Shown in pieces: positions 1 to 14,762 of a stretch of 64,000 nucleotides of DNA. Below the pieces are notes generated by a model that was given only the letters and a program-made list of their open reading frames with translations, did no database searches and was not told the origin of the DNA. The translations under genes were made by a program, and so were the position numbers. The stretch lies in contig NC_134514.1 of assembly GCF_027942865.1 (NCBI RefSeq), forward strand, positions 15,609,965-15,673,964, in the 5' to 3' direction. The stretch comes from Odontesthes bonariensis. Taxonomy: Eukaryota > Chordata > Actinopteri > Atheriniformes > Atherinopsidae. Position 1 is the first letter of the stretch, and each line of letters starts with the position of its first letter.

Positions 1-3000
1 TTTCTGCAACATGTACACAAAGTGCCACACAAAGCTGTGTGTGCCTTGACACAGCAACAGCAAGATGCAGACTGTGTGATGATGAATAGAGATGTCAGGT
101 GGCAACAATAGAGGTCGCATCTTTAACTGGCTGACTGACCTGCTGTCCTGAATAGAATGGGTGGCCAAACCATTGAGAATGGCCATCAATCTCAAACACA
201 ATGATGATTTACTCCATTCAGATCACTGGGTGAGTGAAGACTGGTGGAACAAAGAGCAGTGTGCCCGCTATTCCCAGGAAACTACATGCGTGTGTCTGAG
301 TGTACAATTGTGTCTACACGTGTTCATGTGACACACAGCTCCACCATGTACCTCAGTGTCCTGCCTTTGTAATCATGTTTACCCATTCTGTTTAACGCCA
401 GCGTTTGTATTCAAATGTTCCACTCAAATCTGGCTGTAAGATATTGATCTCTTCTACCGTACTGGATATCCAACCAATAACTCACTTGCTAACGAAGTGT
501 GAAATGAATTGTGAGAACGGCACAATGTATGTACAAGTACTCACAGCTATTAGATTCATTGAAATGAAAAGCACATCAGGTTCCTGTCTGCTGTATAGTG
601 TATGCAAGTGTGTGTACGGCTTGTCACCCAATGAGAACAGACTCAGGCCAACATTTGTTTAATCTTAGCTTGGTTTATAGAGGCTAAATGGATCACTCAG
701 TGGGAGACAGTGTTTCTTGTAGCTTTGCATTCATCACAAGGCTTCAAATCCAAACTAGCAATTAAAGAAAATAACAGAGTATGTGCATATGGCCATAAGC
801 ATAAAGAAAGTCAGGTTGCAGAACAAACATGTATAACTATGATGAAGGAGGAGGTGTTACTGAGGAGAAGAAGGAGAATTACAGCATGAAGACATTGAGT
901 ATGATGAAAGTGTTGGTAATGATGCCGATGGCAGTGACAGAAATCAGAATGATCACTGCCATGCTTCTGAAAGTGATCAGACTCTTATAACATGTGAGGG
1001 GATGCTCATGATGACGTCCATAATTGTAACTAAAGGCTACAATGACTTTTTTTTTTTCTTCTGTCTGCAGCCAGAAATACATTGACGAATCCTAAAAGCA
1101 CAAGTCTTTTCTGGGAGTCGCTGAGAAAGCCTTTAGAAAAATTTCAAAGATCTTAATGCTGTTGGGAAGCTTAATTCACAACCAACTTCCCTTGGGGAAA
1201 TGGCACCGGCAGAGCTGGAAAAAGTCAGCCAAGTCATTAATGAAGTTATGACCACAGTCACTGCAGTGGTAGGAGATCTTAATCGCTCGCAAAAATAGAG
1301 GACCAAGACTTGTTCCAGACCCATTTAGTCCACGACACACTAATTAGGGGATAGAGGGCAAGGTTTGTAATCTGTTCAATTAGCTCAGCCTGGGGAGGAG
1401 TCCTGTGGGGCAGAGCAAAGAATCATGTTTCCAATGAACATTTTAGAATTCACAAGGAAGTTCAAATATGATGGTTATACTACTCTCAGTTTGCTTTACA
1501 TTTCTCTACACCATGTTAACCTTCTTTCCTCTCTTTCTGAAGTGTGGCGGAATCCTCCATCTGAAACTGGAGTCCAGCTTGGATCACCTGTAGTGATGTC
1601 CACTAACTTAAACAACCACCACTCCACTTCCCTTGATGCATGTTGCCAGTGTGGTTTCAAGAGACATAAATGGCAACATTAAAACATGTGTACCCTTTTT
1701 TTTCTTTGAGTGGACTGGTGGTTTCCAATGTGGCCTCCTTCCATTAACACCAGTAGCAAGTAGGGAGATATTTCCACAGGTATCGTTTTTGCAGGAAAGG
1801 CTGCATCAACAGACCTTATTTTTTTGTATTTGCAGACAGTTGCTCTGATCTTGATTAACACCCATGTCCTCAGAGCTTTTGTGGCCTTTTTTCAGCATCT
1901 CGCATTTTTTATAAAGCTTCTTCAAAGGTCCTGTGAAAGACATTGTGGTTGAGTCATTGCTCACACCAGCCAGTCTTTCTTGACGAGAGCAGACTTTGTC
2001 AGTTAACAGACTCGTTTGTCTGGTTAGGGTGTGTTAGTACAGAGGTTCATACATATTTTTTCCAGTCTGGACTGCTCTGTTTTCAAGAAACACATTAGAG
2101 TCACAACTGTTTGTATGTTGTTAGTTTAGTCATATTGTGTGTGTGATGTGCCTTTACCGTAACTCACATTTACAGACCAGATTTTATGAGTAAGTGTCGC
2201 AGGAATCCTGGCACAGAATGTTGGCAGACATTCTGTTATTAAACTGAAGGCATACTTCAGCATCAAATTTCACCATGTTAAATTAATAGTTGTTCAAATG
2301 TCACATGTTTTAATTATATTCCCCACAGCCCCCTACACTGTTCTCGTATGATACAATTTATTTATAGCTCAGACTGTGGTATATTTTAAACATAACTGGG
2401 GTTACATTGTAATAATGTAAATTATTCCTTGTTTCGTAATTACCTGAACTGCAGCTTTCTTTTTTCTTGTTCATCTACTCATTGCGGTGGGAAATGGTTT
2501 AGTTAGAGGCGTATTACTTGAAACTGGAGTTTAATTGACTCTTGTAATGTTGTCTTCACCATCATCAGTCCTGCAAAACACAAGCAGCCCAAGCTGGACC
2601 CAGATCTTGTCACTTTATGTGACACCCCAGACGTTTTGCTTCAACCCAGACCTGTTGTGCAGGCACACATCAGCCACAATATCGCCTACAGTTTTGGTAA
2701 ATTAGTGAATAATAACGATTGTTATCCCCTACATACTAGTATGACTTTCTTTAAGCCCAGAGTTTTCTTTTCATCTTTTGACAGATAGGCAGAGCCTCTG
2801 GTAGAAGTACCAAATTTGCAGTGAAGTCTTAAAACTTTCACAGCTGCCAGAATTGGATCTTGGACACAGTAAGAAAGCTGTTGGGCCCAGTGTCTCTCAT
2901 ACCCAGACAGAACATTTCCTTTCTGCAGGTCTTGCCCTTTTCCACAGTCATGTTTGTGACGCTTCCTTTTCTGTCATGTAGTTCGGCACGTCTTGTTTCA

Positions 3001-5750
3001 ACATGAACTCAGTCCCATGGTCCCTGAAAGGAGAGAGTGAGAAAGGAAAGTGAGAGGGAGAATCTCCATGGTCACTTTTGGTTTCTCTCCTTTGGAGCTG
3101 GTGAGTTCCTGACAAGGCAGAGACAGGTTCAATTTTTCACTGACTGTCAGGGGCTCCCTGTTTTTAAACGCCAGTGAGACAGATATAAGCAGAGGAAGAT
3201 GTTTCCTGACTTTTCAGTATTATCTGAGGGGCACTCTTTTTCTCCGGCCTTATCTCTCTGTCAGTAATGGGTCTTCAGTGATTCCTGCCAGATATCTGCT
3301 GTGGATGGCAGGCAGATAGAGGTAAGCTTTCCAGGATACTGTAGATCTAGGATGGGCGGTTTTTCCACATCTCTGCCCCTCAGTGATTTGTAAATCCCAT
3401 TGAGTGACAGTTTGACAGACATCACATCTATACTTCTAAGTAAAGCATGAAAAATAGGAGAAGTTATTGATTTGAGGTGCTGGAGGTGTTGTTCACTGAA
3501 CTTCTTTGACCAGCTCCTCAATCAAAAGAACAGGGAAAGTCATCTTTTTCTTTCAGGTATGATGAAGATATGCATCAGAGAGCTTTGAAGTGACAGATCA
3601 TGGACATCTTCATCTGGCCCTCCTGGCTCTAAGTTTTTTGCTGTTTTTATTGTTTTGTAGAACAATCCACTGAGGGGAAGGGTGCCATGTCAGAACTACT
3701 TTTTGAGTCTTTAATGCTTAAGAGAAAAGGGGAACTTCAAAGACAGCAAACTATGCATGCACCTGTTTGAGTGCAAGATTGACCTAAACAATATTAGCCT
3801 CCTGTTGACAAATTAATGATGAGTTGTGCCTGGTGAGCATGTGTACTTATGGTCCTTGTATTATCTCCTAGATCAGGGATGTCCAAAGTCTGTCCTCAAG
3901 GGCTGCTGCCCTGCAGGATTCCGATGTTTCCCTGCCTCAACACACCTGATTCAGATTAAATGGATCTCCTCAAAAGATTGTTAAGTTCTGCACAAGCCTG
4001 CTAATGATGCCTTGATCTGAATCAGGTGCGTTGAAGCAGGGAAACATCTAAAACCTGCAGGACAGCAGCCCTCAAGGACCGGATGTGGACATCCCTGTCC
4101 TAGATAAACATCCCCAAAAGTAAATAATCCTACTTAAAGGCAGTCAGTTAACTTTGACTCTACCCCTGTTCACTTGACTATAACAAATGAATGTTTGGAG
4201 TACTGGCGAGGAGTGGAAGGGCTGATAAGAGTGTTGAAAGCAGGGATGGGGACTGGAGTGGTATAGCAATAGGCAGGACTCCTGCTGTCCCCTCTTTGGT
4301 GTGATCTCAACTGTCCCCACTGCTGAGTGGGAGAGGCTCAGCCAGACCCCTTTGAAGTACTTCTCTATTATTACATGGATGAGCTCCTTTGTGCTACTAG
4401 TATACATCTCACACACTATATCTGAAGATCGCTATCATCCCTCAAACTACTGCAAATCTAGGCGGCATCCAGCCAGCCAGTCAAGGTGAAGAAAGTTAAG
4501 AGAAATCCTCGACAACATTACCACAGCACAGCACAGTGCTTTTGACTTTACACTCAAATGACACTCTCCAGTTCTTATCAATCAAAATACTTGTTAAACA
4601 AATCTTTTGGACTATACAGTGGATTGCTTTATCACTAACATTTAACTTGATCTCCATTTTGGAGTACGCAAATTAGCAGCTGCTGCAAGAAGAAACAGAA
4701 TCCAACATGAAGAGATCATGTCATGTTCGCGTTCAGCTATTACACTGCAGCTGCCATCTTTGCCTCTGTGCCTGTGTGTCATCTCCTGTGTCATGTCATT
4801 GCATCCAACAAAAAGCTGTTACCATGTAAGACCAAGGATATGAGCATAAAAGCAAAACCGGTTTACTAAACACTGAAAATTCAAAGACTGGCTTCTGATA
4901 GATTTGCAGAAGGGAAGTGAAGCACTACAGCTGGCAATTATTTTCATTATTGCTTTACGTGCAAATCGTTTTTCAATTTAATGCTTTTCAATGCCAAATA
5001 TCCTGCAAATTCCCATTTCCGGTAGTTCTGTGTTTAAATGTCTTTTTTATCCAACCGACAGTACACAAAAACAAAACATTTTCAGTTAATTTACATGACA
5101 AAGAAAAGCAGAGATAATCCTTACTTTTTAGTGTTTGACATTTAGGAATGGCTTTGTGCTGAAAACTGAACTGATCAAGAGATCATTCAAATATACTGAC
5201 ACGCTATTTTTATGATAACTAATACAACAGATAATAGTTTTATCTTTACATAGCTGGATATTTTTCTAAACTTGAAAATTATAATGTTCAAGGTTTGTTG
5301 GCAATGCAAGAAGTAAAGTTAGACAGATATTATTTTTCAAAGACATTTTGGGGATGTGATAGTATTGATGAAGATTTTTTTGCTGCACTAACAATTTGGA
5401 GTGTACTTAGTCCTATCTTTTTTTTTTTTTTCAAATGAATTCATTTAGAGACTGGTTAGGACTGCAGGCCGGCCAGTTTATCACACAAATTAACAAGCCA
5501 TGTCTTTTTAAAACAGTGATACAAAATAATCAGGGCCTTCCCTGAAAAAGATGTGTTCTGGGAGCTCCACATATTGTTCACCCTTAACTGTGCCTGCACT
5601 GATGTGCAAGTTATCCACGTGGTGTCATCTCATAGTTCTGTGTGTGGGGTGGAATAGATTCAGAATACCAAAAACTATGTTAAATAATATACCTAAAAAG
5701 TTTCCACTCTCTACTCTCAACTTTGGTTTGCAAGGTCAATGAGTGCAGAA
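1..5750. other. Non-coding stretch upstream of schip1
   Basis: I found no convincing coding exon here. Open frames are short, have no splice context and resemble no family I know. The stretch is either intergenic or, if this fish makes the IQCJ-SCHIP1 read-through transcript known from mammals, part of the intron linking the two loci. It holds one hAT-type MITE (3874-4097) and ordinary AT-rich sequence with short poly-T runs. Confidence 0.6.
3874..4097. mobile_element. hAT-type MITE with 8-bp target duplication
   Basis: This is a 224-bp element whose two halves are inverted copies of one another over about 90 bp. The left end begins cagggatgtcc and the right end finishes ggacatccctg. It is flanked on both sides by the same 8-bp direct repeat, tcctagat (3866-3873 and 4098-4105). 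An 8-bp duplication is the signature of hAT transposases. There is no coding capacity, so it is a non-autonomous copy. The arms differ at several positions, so it is not a very recent insertion. Confidence 0.85.
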
Positions 5751-5759
5751 GGTTGGGCT

Positions 5760-6359
5760 TTAGTTTGGGTTTTGTCTTCGTCACTTCTCAGACCGGCAGG
5801 CTGCGACAGAGAGCCAACTTATTTAGAGAGCCGCCGCCACTAACGCGGGATCCGTGCCAGCTGGGGAGCACATGCTTAGTTTTAAGTCTTGTTTGTAAAG
5901 GCAGCATGCTTGTGTGAAATCCCTGAAACGTGCGCAAGCCCATAGTAGAGGGGGTCGCACTTTACTCCGAAGCTATTAATTTTCCAGCTGACGTGGGAGC
6001 GAGAGAGCGCAGGCTGAACCGCCGGCTGGGCATCTCTCCGTGTCTGTTCGCCAGGGAGGAGAGGACAGAGGCAGCGCTGACCTGCTGGGATTACAGGGCA
6101 TCCACGATATTTAGCCTGTTTTTATTTCTACCAGGACTCATAAACACTCCGACGGGCTCTTCTGTGGACAGACTCCACTCAGAGCGATGACTGGTGTGAA
6201 TTATCCACCGGCTCTCTGTAATTTCTCCGGCGAAGATCGCCTCATCGCCGCCCGCCCTTAGAATAAAGCTCACTGTGAAACAACTCAGCCTCATCACCGT
6301 TGTCTAACAGCTGGGATTTACACTTTACCATGTCTTGACGTGGAAGGGAAGCTACAAAG
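5760..6359 (+). promoter_or_regulatory. schip1: Probable schip1 long-isoform promoter and 5'UTR
   Basis: This is a local rise in GC and CpG content against an AT-rich background (for example agccgccgccactaacgcg near 5830 and cgcatctctccg-type sequence near 6030). It runs directly into a short ATG exon with a strong donor at 6368/6369. No TATA box was seen. The leader contains upstream ATGs, including a 24-codon frame from 6187 and an ATG-TCT-TGA minimal frame near 6330. The transcription start is not defined from sequence alone. Confidence 0.5.
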
Positions 6360-9300
6360 ATGATGACAGTGAGTATCGGTCCGTTTAAATGAAAGCTTTG
6401 TTTTGTGCATCCAGGTTACTTTTAGCTCCCGTGGCTTTAATTCATGCAGGCACTGACTTTAATTTTGACCGATAATGGTGCATGAACAAGGGGTCAGTTA
6501 GACCACCGCTGTTGTGGGTGACATCCGCCGTGTGGTATTGGGCGTTTCTGTCGCTGCTGTTGCCGGGGGATATCAGGTTCCTCCTGGGACTTTTTTGGGA
6601 ACATTACATCATTTGACTACCCTATGAATGACTGTGCAATTTGAAGAAGCACATGCAGCCTCTTTTAGCCGAGTGATGTGGGGTTTTTTTTTGTTGTTGT
6701 TGTTGTTTGTTTTTTTCAACTATATATGTTCATAAAGATAAACTACTACCTCTGTGTCATCAGATGTAGTCATGGAACTGCAGAAATGCCACTTGCAGTG
6801 GACTCAGTGCATGCACAGACTGGGCGTATGCGGTGATGCCCCTTAAGCCAACTAGTGGAGGACAGAGCTGTGAACATAGTCTTTGACACAGAAATGAAAC
6901 AGCCCCCCCCGCCCCCCAAAAACAGTCGCCCGGCTGTGGGGTGGATATCGGTGCAGCTGTCAATTTGCATGTAATTTGTCGGCCAAATCCAGCCTGTATT
7001 TCTGCCTGCGCTTCGGTTAATCCCACAGCGGATCAGCTTTACCGCTCCAGCCTGGCCTCATAGTGACTGCCACCTCTTTCTGTCTTTCTTATCATCACAC
7101 TTTAAATGATTCCATTATTGTAATCATGTGACCATCATGCACTGACGCGGTAATAGATATATGGAGACCAAGGAAGCTGCGCAAATCGGGATCGGAACGG
7201 AAGGGATCGGTGGCTGAGATTTGAATCGAATTGAAGCGATCGTAGTTCCTGAATCCGGGTTTTTGTAGCACTTACAGGGTGACAAAGCCAACATGACAGG
7301 CTGGTTCTCACACCATGGAGACTTGTGACCGCATAGTGTTCAAGCGCACTCGATGAGCACCTCGGTAAGGTTGTTCCCTACTGTATTGATTTATTCAAAT
7401 TTTAATATATGCGTAGGCTACGTTTGGCCACTTTTAAAAATCCGAAAGGAGTTTAATGTATTATTTATTAGGAGTTTTTAGTATTAGGCCATCGGCTGAT
7501 GTTATATGCCGGGTTTCTTCACATTTTCATGACAAGAACCCACGCATGTGGAAAATTATCCCAAGGACCTGCTGACATCATAGTACGTGTTATTCAAGCA
7601 AAGCATTTATCTACTCTCTAGCACTGGTTTGGTTTATTATGGTGTGAAAATAAAACAATAGTGAATTTTAACCACCCTTTTGGACACCGTTGAGGTACCA
7701 ACATTTCAATGGCCAGGCAATATGTCTCCAATACTTTTTTAATACTAGCCTTGCTTCATCTAGGGAAGGACAGGTTGTGGCTTTGTTTGTAGGATATATC
7801 TGTCAACCTCATCTCTGCTGCAGCTTCACTTCTTCACTTCACGTTTTCTTTTACCTTCTTCATGCAGAAATGCAAGTTCCTCAAGGCAGGGTGGCTTTAC
7901 GTTTCTACACCACATCAGCACTTTTTATACTGTCTCTAAGATGCTGAGTCACATTGCTTGTCCCAGTGTAGATCTTTTCTGCACTGTCCTTTGACGTGAA
8001 CAGCGCTCATGTACGATCTAGAATCCCTAACACTTGGTTTCTCTCCCTGTTGGGTCTTTTGCAAAAGGCAGATCTACTCTAAGTCCTCTTGGTTTACAAT
8101 CAGTAATATTCATAATTGATTCATTTCCAGAGCAGCTCATAATGTGGTCACAGAGGAATGTGTTGTTAATTTCTCTTACTTTGAGAGAAATTTGGGTGTG
8201 CCTTCTTTTCATAAAGTATTAAAGTGTCAACACTGTATTAATGTGCTCCCGTGGTGAAAAAAAATAATAACTCTACAAGGGAAGGCTCAGGTCAGGTCGA
8301 GATTTGTGGAGAGTTGTAAACAACAGGGACATTTTCATTAGCTGTGCACTAATCAGTCAGATGGTGATTGTGGCTCTTGCAGGAGCTTCGGCGCCAAGGT
8401 TAGAGAAAAACTCTGGATTCACCTGTTCATGCCATAGTTTTGGTGAGTTGTGTCTTAACATGTCACCGTCACTCACTCCCAGCACTCATAACACCCTGTT
8501 TTGTCCCTGTGGTGTTGTGCAGATGTAACAGTAGGTGGTGGGATATTTATTCTGACACATTCAGCCACACAAACTCCACCCTCGCTGTGTGTGTGAAATG
8601 TTGCTCAAGAGGGGGAATGTTAAAGGAATGAAATGTTCCGTTAGCATTGTCTAGTAAGTGTGAGGAGATCCAGAAGAGTGCAGATGTAGGGGAGATGACT
8701 GCAAAACAAGACCAATAGAGACAGTGACAGCAAAACTGCAGCAGAAAGGAAGTTCCTGCAGGTCAGGAAGTGCTTAGTGGCTGTCTGTCTCAAACCACAA
8801 CACTGGTATATCTAATCCAAATCTACACACTTCCTTAAAATGTCCTTTTCTTTTTCTCTTTTCCTTCCCTCTTTTTTAATGGGTTATGTCCAATAAGCAA
8901 TGTCCCTCCAATTCCATGTTCCACCTTCTTCTTTAAGACCCTCATTCCTGTCCTTAACCTAATTTTTTTCTGTCTTTTTGTTCTTGTTGTTACAGGATTA
9001 TCGGGAGGATGGCATGGACCTGGGAAGTGATGCATCCAGTCGCTCATGCTCAGAGTCCAACTCCAACAAGGTTACACCTTGCTCTCCTTCTCTTGACCTG
9101 GCCACTTTAGAGGACTACAAATCCTCCCCCTCCCCAGATCTGGTCACTTTAGAGGACTATGAGGAGGATGAGGACTACCAAGAGTATAAAAAGAAGGTGA
9201 TAGAGGAGTGGGAGAGTGAATATGGAGAAGACTTTACATCTCCACAGCCTTCTGGTCAAGGAGAAAGCAGAGAGGGCGTCGTTAGTGTTGATGGCCTTGA

Positions 9301-12300
9301 CGAAGGCTACAGGAAGACAGTAAACAGTCGCAGCCTTGCTGAAGAATTCCAGGATGTGAAGACCGTCCCGCCCTTGCCGGCCCTTGGAGGACACACTGCC
9401 ACCTCTGTAGCAGCCGTTCCAGCAGAACTGAAACAGAATGGAAATCTGATTTTGCCCCGGAGCAACCAGCTCCGCTCTCCCAGCTCACCACGGGGGGGCA
9501 CAGGGACTGCTAAACCCAGCCGCAGCTCCAGTCAAGGCAGGGGGAGCCGCAGCAGTGGAGGGGGTGGCGGTGGAGGAGGCGGAGGAGGAGGAGGACTAAG
9601 TGAGGGAACTGGGGGACTGACACGAGAGTACAGAGGAGAGGAGGGTGTAGAGGAAGAGCCTCTGCCCACCATGGACTGGGCTGCCTTGGAGAGACACCTG
9701 GCTGGTCTGCAGTGCAGAGAGCAGGAGAACCAAAACCTCAACCAAAACCAGAACCACAACATGGGCAAGACCAACTACACCTCAGTGAGTGTGCATGCTG
9801 TTTCTGTGACTTTCTGTAGGTCTTTCAGATTTTGAGCTTTACTGCTAATGCATGTCAAAGGTCATCTCACTCATAATGCACTGATGGGCAGCTTAATTCT
9901 GGCAGTTAACCATGTCAGCTGGATCCTGGAAAGCAAGGTGAGATTAGCCAGAGTAAAGAAGAGGGATTAGTCGGCTAATGTAGCGTAAAGCTATGTGACC
10001 CATCCATTAAAGTGACTATCACGAAAGTATGCACAGCTGGAAGGAAGTGGAGGCTATAAGGGAGCAGCTAGGTAAAAGAGATTCAACACCTCTTACAGTT
10101 AATTTGAAATAGATATCACCAGGAAGTAGACTGATTCAGAGTCTTTAAGTCAAAGCACATGTTAAGCAAAATTCAGAAATGTAACACCATTCTTATTACT
10201 GCGAGTCATCTCAGCACATAACTGTTAAAATTGGATAATTGTTAGCACTGAATGAAAGTCACAGTGTAACCAAATTTCTCAAGATTAGTATGTTCTTTGT
10301 TGTGGTCATATGATGTTTCTACCAGAAGAGGTCAGTGTTGCATTGACGTTGTGCAGAAAACAGCTGCCGGCCTCTCATGCCTCACCAGCAGCTCCAGCAC
10401 GAAAAGGCTACCCGTTTATTACACCGCAGCTTAAATCATAGTCTGAGTCACTTTTATGTTTTATGGTTAGTCTGTTGGTCCAAAAGGGTGTAGCTCTAAA
10501 ATATTCAGGGAGGAACAGGAGGAAATTGCACACAGCAGTTGGAGTTTCAACACTGCTGAGTAGAACTAACTGAGGGCAAATGTGTGCCTGAAAAAAAGCT
10601 GGATTGGTGCACACCATTGATATGCGAACTCCAAGACCTTTTCCTCAGTGGACACACACAATAGCTGCAGCCAGTGCTATTGTGAGTGTGTCGTGTGTGT
10701 TGTTTGTCTGTCCTGGAGCCCCCCCCCCTCTGTCTCCCTGAGGCTCGTCAGGAATGCAGCGAGAGAAGTGGGGGATGAGAGGGAGGAAGGAGGGAGGAAG
10801 GAGGGAGAAAAGGACAGGAAGAGGAGTAAGCAGTTCTGGGCCGCATGGCTCGTGTGTTTGTGTCAGTGTTCATTAACTGCTGTCCATCTTAAACAAGAGA
10901 ATCACCCCCTGCTGTGCTTTAGACCAGAGAAAGCCTGCCCACCCCCATCTTGTCACTTTTAGACATAAGGCCGTGGTATATTTGAACTGGGTGGAAGGAA
11001 TTTCTTGAGCCATATGTAGCCAGTATCTTTTGCATGCACACACAGAATCACATGAATTCACACATATGCTCTTCACCGCTGACATATTGTTGCTCTCTGC
11101 AGGTGCCTTGTATGTGTATACTTTAAGGCAGACTGAAGGCTTGGTGTTGCAGATACAGCAACAGTGATCTTTAAAATATTGGTGCAATAACATCCAACCA
11201 AGCCTCAGGAAAACCATTCAATAGTTTAGATAAGAAATTGGAATTTGCATAGTAATCCCACCTCATCAAGGATCAGATATAATGGAAGATCTTACACAAA
11301 ATTAGATCCTTGACAGTTCCACTTTTAATATAATTTCTGTGCTCCTTGGTCCTATGTCTAAGGTGCTGTTTACACATACCCGGGTATTTTGATAAACGAA
11401 GACCTTTCCCTTCGTTTGTGCCTTTCGTTTATACACAAACAGAGTTTTTTCCTCCGAAAACGAGGCATAAAAAAAACTCTTTTAGATTTTTTAAAAACTC
11501 TGTTTAGCGTTTGTGTATAAACTGGTTGAAAGAGACAAAAACGGAGTTTTGGGCAATTGAGAATGAGGAGTTGTCGTCATAGTAACAACTAGGAACAACT
11601 AGGAACAACGAAGGAAACATAGGAACAACGAAATACATTTTTTCGAAGTTCTTCCTGTCAGCGGTTCTCTATTGGGCTTCTGATTAGCTTGTGTGGAATT
11701 CTCATTGTTCTAACACTGCCACCGTCAGGCTTGGCGTAATTTAACAGCTCTTGATAGCGTTTTTATGCTGATCAATGTAGACGTGTTTTTTTTTAAAAAC
11801 GAGGCTGTGTGCACCTAGTTATTTTTGCAAACGAAGGTTAGAAAATATGCGTTTATCAAAATACCCGGGTATGTGTAAACAGCACCTAAGTAGGCAACGT
11901 TACTAAACTGAGAGCAAGAGCAGAAAAGAAGTCAATTTAGGAGAAGTTCCCTCAAGAGATTTCTGTTTTCTGTCTGTGTTAGAGGTTATCTTATGGTCTT
12001 AATTTTGCCTGACTTACCTGACACTGTGGAGGAAAGAGGGTCTAATGCTTATAAAACAATGTTAAATATTCAGACATCCACTCAGTTGGGATCCACCAGC
12101 GAGACAGTCAATGTGTTCGTATACAGATGGGTGTGTCCGTCTGGGTTGTCACTGAGGTCCAATGGGACAGAGATATTCATGCTTCAATTGGGGTTCAAAA
12201 GCATCTGTGCTTAAGAAAGACAGGCCGCAGCAAAGCTCAAAGCTAATAACCTGCTGCTGTCGTTAAGTGCCCTGAAGCTGGTTTAGCTGGTCTGCTGTAG

Positions 12301-14692
12301 AAACAGCACAGACTGCTGCTTGCAGGTGAATGGAAAAAGGTTCAGGGATCAGCAAAATCAATGGTTCACCAGACAAACTCCATCAGACTGAATAGTCTCT
12401 CTGAATATTAGTTACCCGGTTTACATTGCAATGTTCACAGTTTGCAGATCTTTAAAAAGCTTTACCAGTGAGGCCTTGATTTGAAAAAGTTGCAGATTGC
12501 ACTGTATGATATGCCATGAGAAGCTTAATTTGTCCTGCAGCTCGCCCACATCAGTTCTGTATAAAGGAAGCAATATATTGCTGCAGGTGTGTTTAGTTAG
12601 GGTGTGGGATCTAGCTGCTTTTTACTTAGTGTTTGCCTGCAGGCATTGCATGTGGAGGCATGGTGACCTGTTCATAATTTGTTTCTAATGAGCTCTGGAG
12701 GCACGTGGCAGAGAAGGGTCCACAGGGATCTCAAGAACACCGAAGGTAACACAATCTCAAACCCTTCATTTAGCTCCACTCGGCTGAGAGGTGAACAATA
12801 ATATTATCCTTCCTGTCCAGTCTTCAAGTTAAAAAAACAGAAACGGGTTTAGGTTATATGTATGGCCCTCAATACTCGGAAATTTACTTGTGTGTATTTT
12901 CGAAAGCACATACCGAGGAAATATTGAATCTATGCCTCCCGGCGGCTTCTTTTTCAATCTCAAAGCTCATACACCAAGCCTTTCGTCACACAATTTAAAA
13001 AAATACCCCATGGGCAAACTGTGATTAAAAAGATAGTCTCAGTGCTGAGACTTGCAGTACTACTCCATTTTAAAAAGTGCAGAAAAGAGCCCTGTCCCTG
13101 ACAACATCTACCCAACTTGCCCAAGCATCTACCTCACCTGTTGAAACACAGTGTCGTATACAACTTGTACAACTGTGCCAAAAACAGTCAGTCAGAGTAG
13201 GACTGCAGGATGTGCAAAGTCCATTAAGGCGAATGATATTGAACATGTGAAGCTAAATTTTTTATGGGGCTTCATACAAAAGGACAACCCAAGTGGTTTT
13301 CATTTTCCATTGATTGATCTACAAGAGAAGTCTGATTAAAAGTATAAAATTACATTTGTTGGTTCACTCGATTCTAGAAATAATAGAAGAGTTATATCAA
13401 TGCAATGCTGTCATGATAATTCAACCGGCGCATTTTACCTAATATCTCCTTCCAAAACCTCTTAAGACTGGTAATTACATCACTCACCTGCTTTTGTATT
13501 TGGCTCTTTGAAACTATTTACAAACCATTCAAGTCTCAGTTTGCACTGAGAAAACCTTGCAGCCCATCTTTCCTACAAAATCTCCCCAATCATTCTGGAG
13601 GGGTTCTTTTAAACTTCCACATAGATATGTTCTGGTCATTCCTCTGTTTTCCCATAATTTGTAGAATTGATGTGTTTTTTTTACATTTCAGTATAGATTG
13701 CACAACAATTAAACTTACAACCTTAAGTCAGAACTGAGAGAAAATAGCTTTCCATGATGTTTTATTTTTTTTTAATGTATTTATTCTTTTTTTTTATTAA
13801 ATCATATTGCATTATGAACAGTGTAGGATATGTGTTTGTTGGAGTTTGACCAACAATAGGTAGTTCTTTTCTAAACCAGTGATAAAGTAATGTCATGCAT
13901 TAATGTTACAACATTAGTGGTGTTCCATTTTAAATTAAAGCTGCAAAACATTTCCTGCTCAGTGCGAAACCGTAGAGAACAATTCTTTCTTAGGGCAGAT
14001 TTTCCACCTGGCAGTGGAGCTACTACTACTTAATAGGGAAAGTGTTGCTCATGCTCACCATATAAACACTAGAAAAGACAAGAGCCAAACCAAATTGTAC
14101 AAGGCAAGAGCGCCTTGCCCCAGAGAAACAGTCATGGGTTGTGGAAAATAAAAGGATGAGAACAGAAGCTTAGGTTCAAGAAAAGAGCAAAATCTGAGAG
14201 AGCTTTCTGTCACTCTCTCTGGATGGGGATGTTCAGCTGTTGAACTCTTTTTGCCACCCTTCACTAACATTCTAACTACTGCTTTCTCCCAGAATGTAGA
14301 CTGTGCCACGTAAGGGGAAAGATTTTGCGGTAGGAGATGGGAGAAATTGCAGGGTTGAAGCAATCTTGAGCGCAGTCATAGAGGATATGAATAGGTTCAA
14401 ACAATCAGTGTGAAGAGGTCTCAAAAGAGTTAGATTGTGAAATGATGCAAAGCAAAGGTTTCGAAAGAGTAGCTGTGGAATGGAGGTAAGAGAAAGATTG
14501 TGGTGTCAGAAGTGTGGTTTGAATAAGAATGGAGTTCAGCCAGCAGGAAGGAATAAACAGTCGGCATATACATTAGTAAGGAGAGAACGGAAGCCTCAAA
14601 GACTTGGGGCGTGGCTTCAACCAGGTGTGGGGAGCCCCTGCTGAGGCTCTGGTGTCTGGAACAGCCTTTTACGCAAAACCATTGCTCCTTCT

Positions 14693-14762
<70 letters not shown>

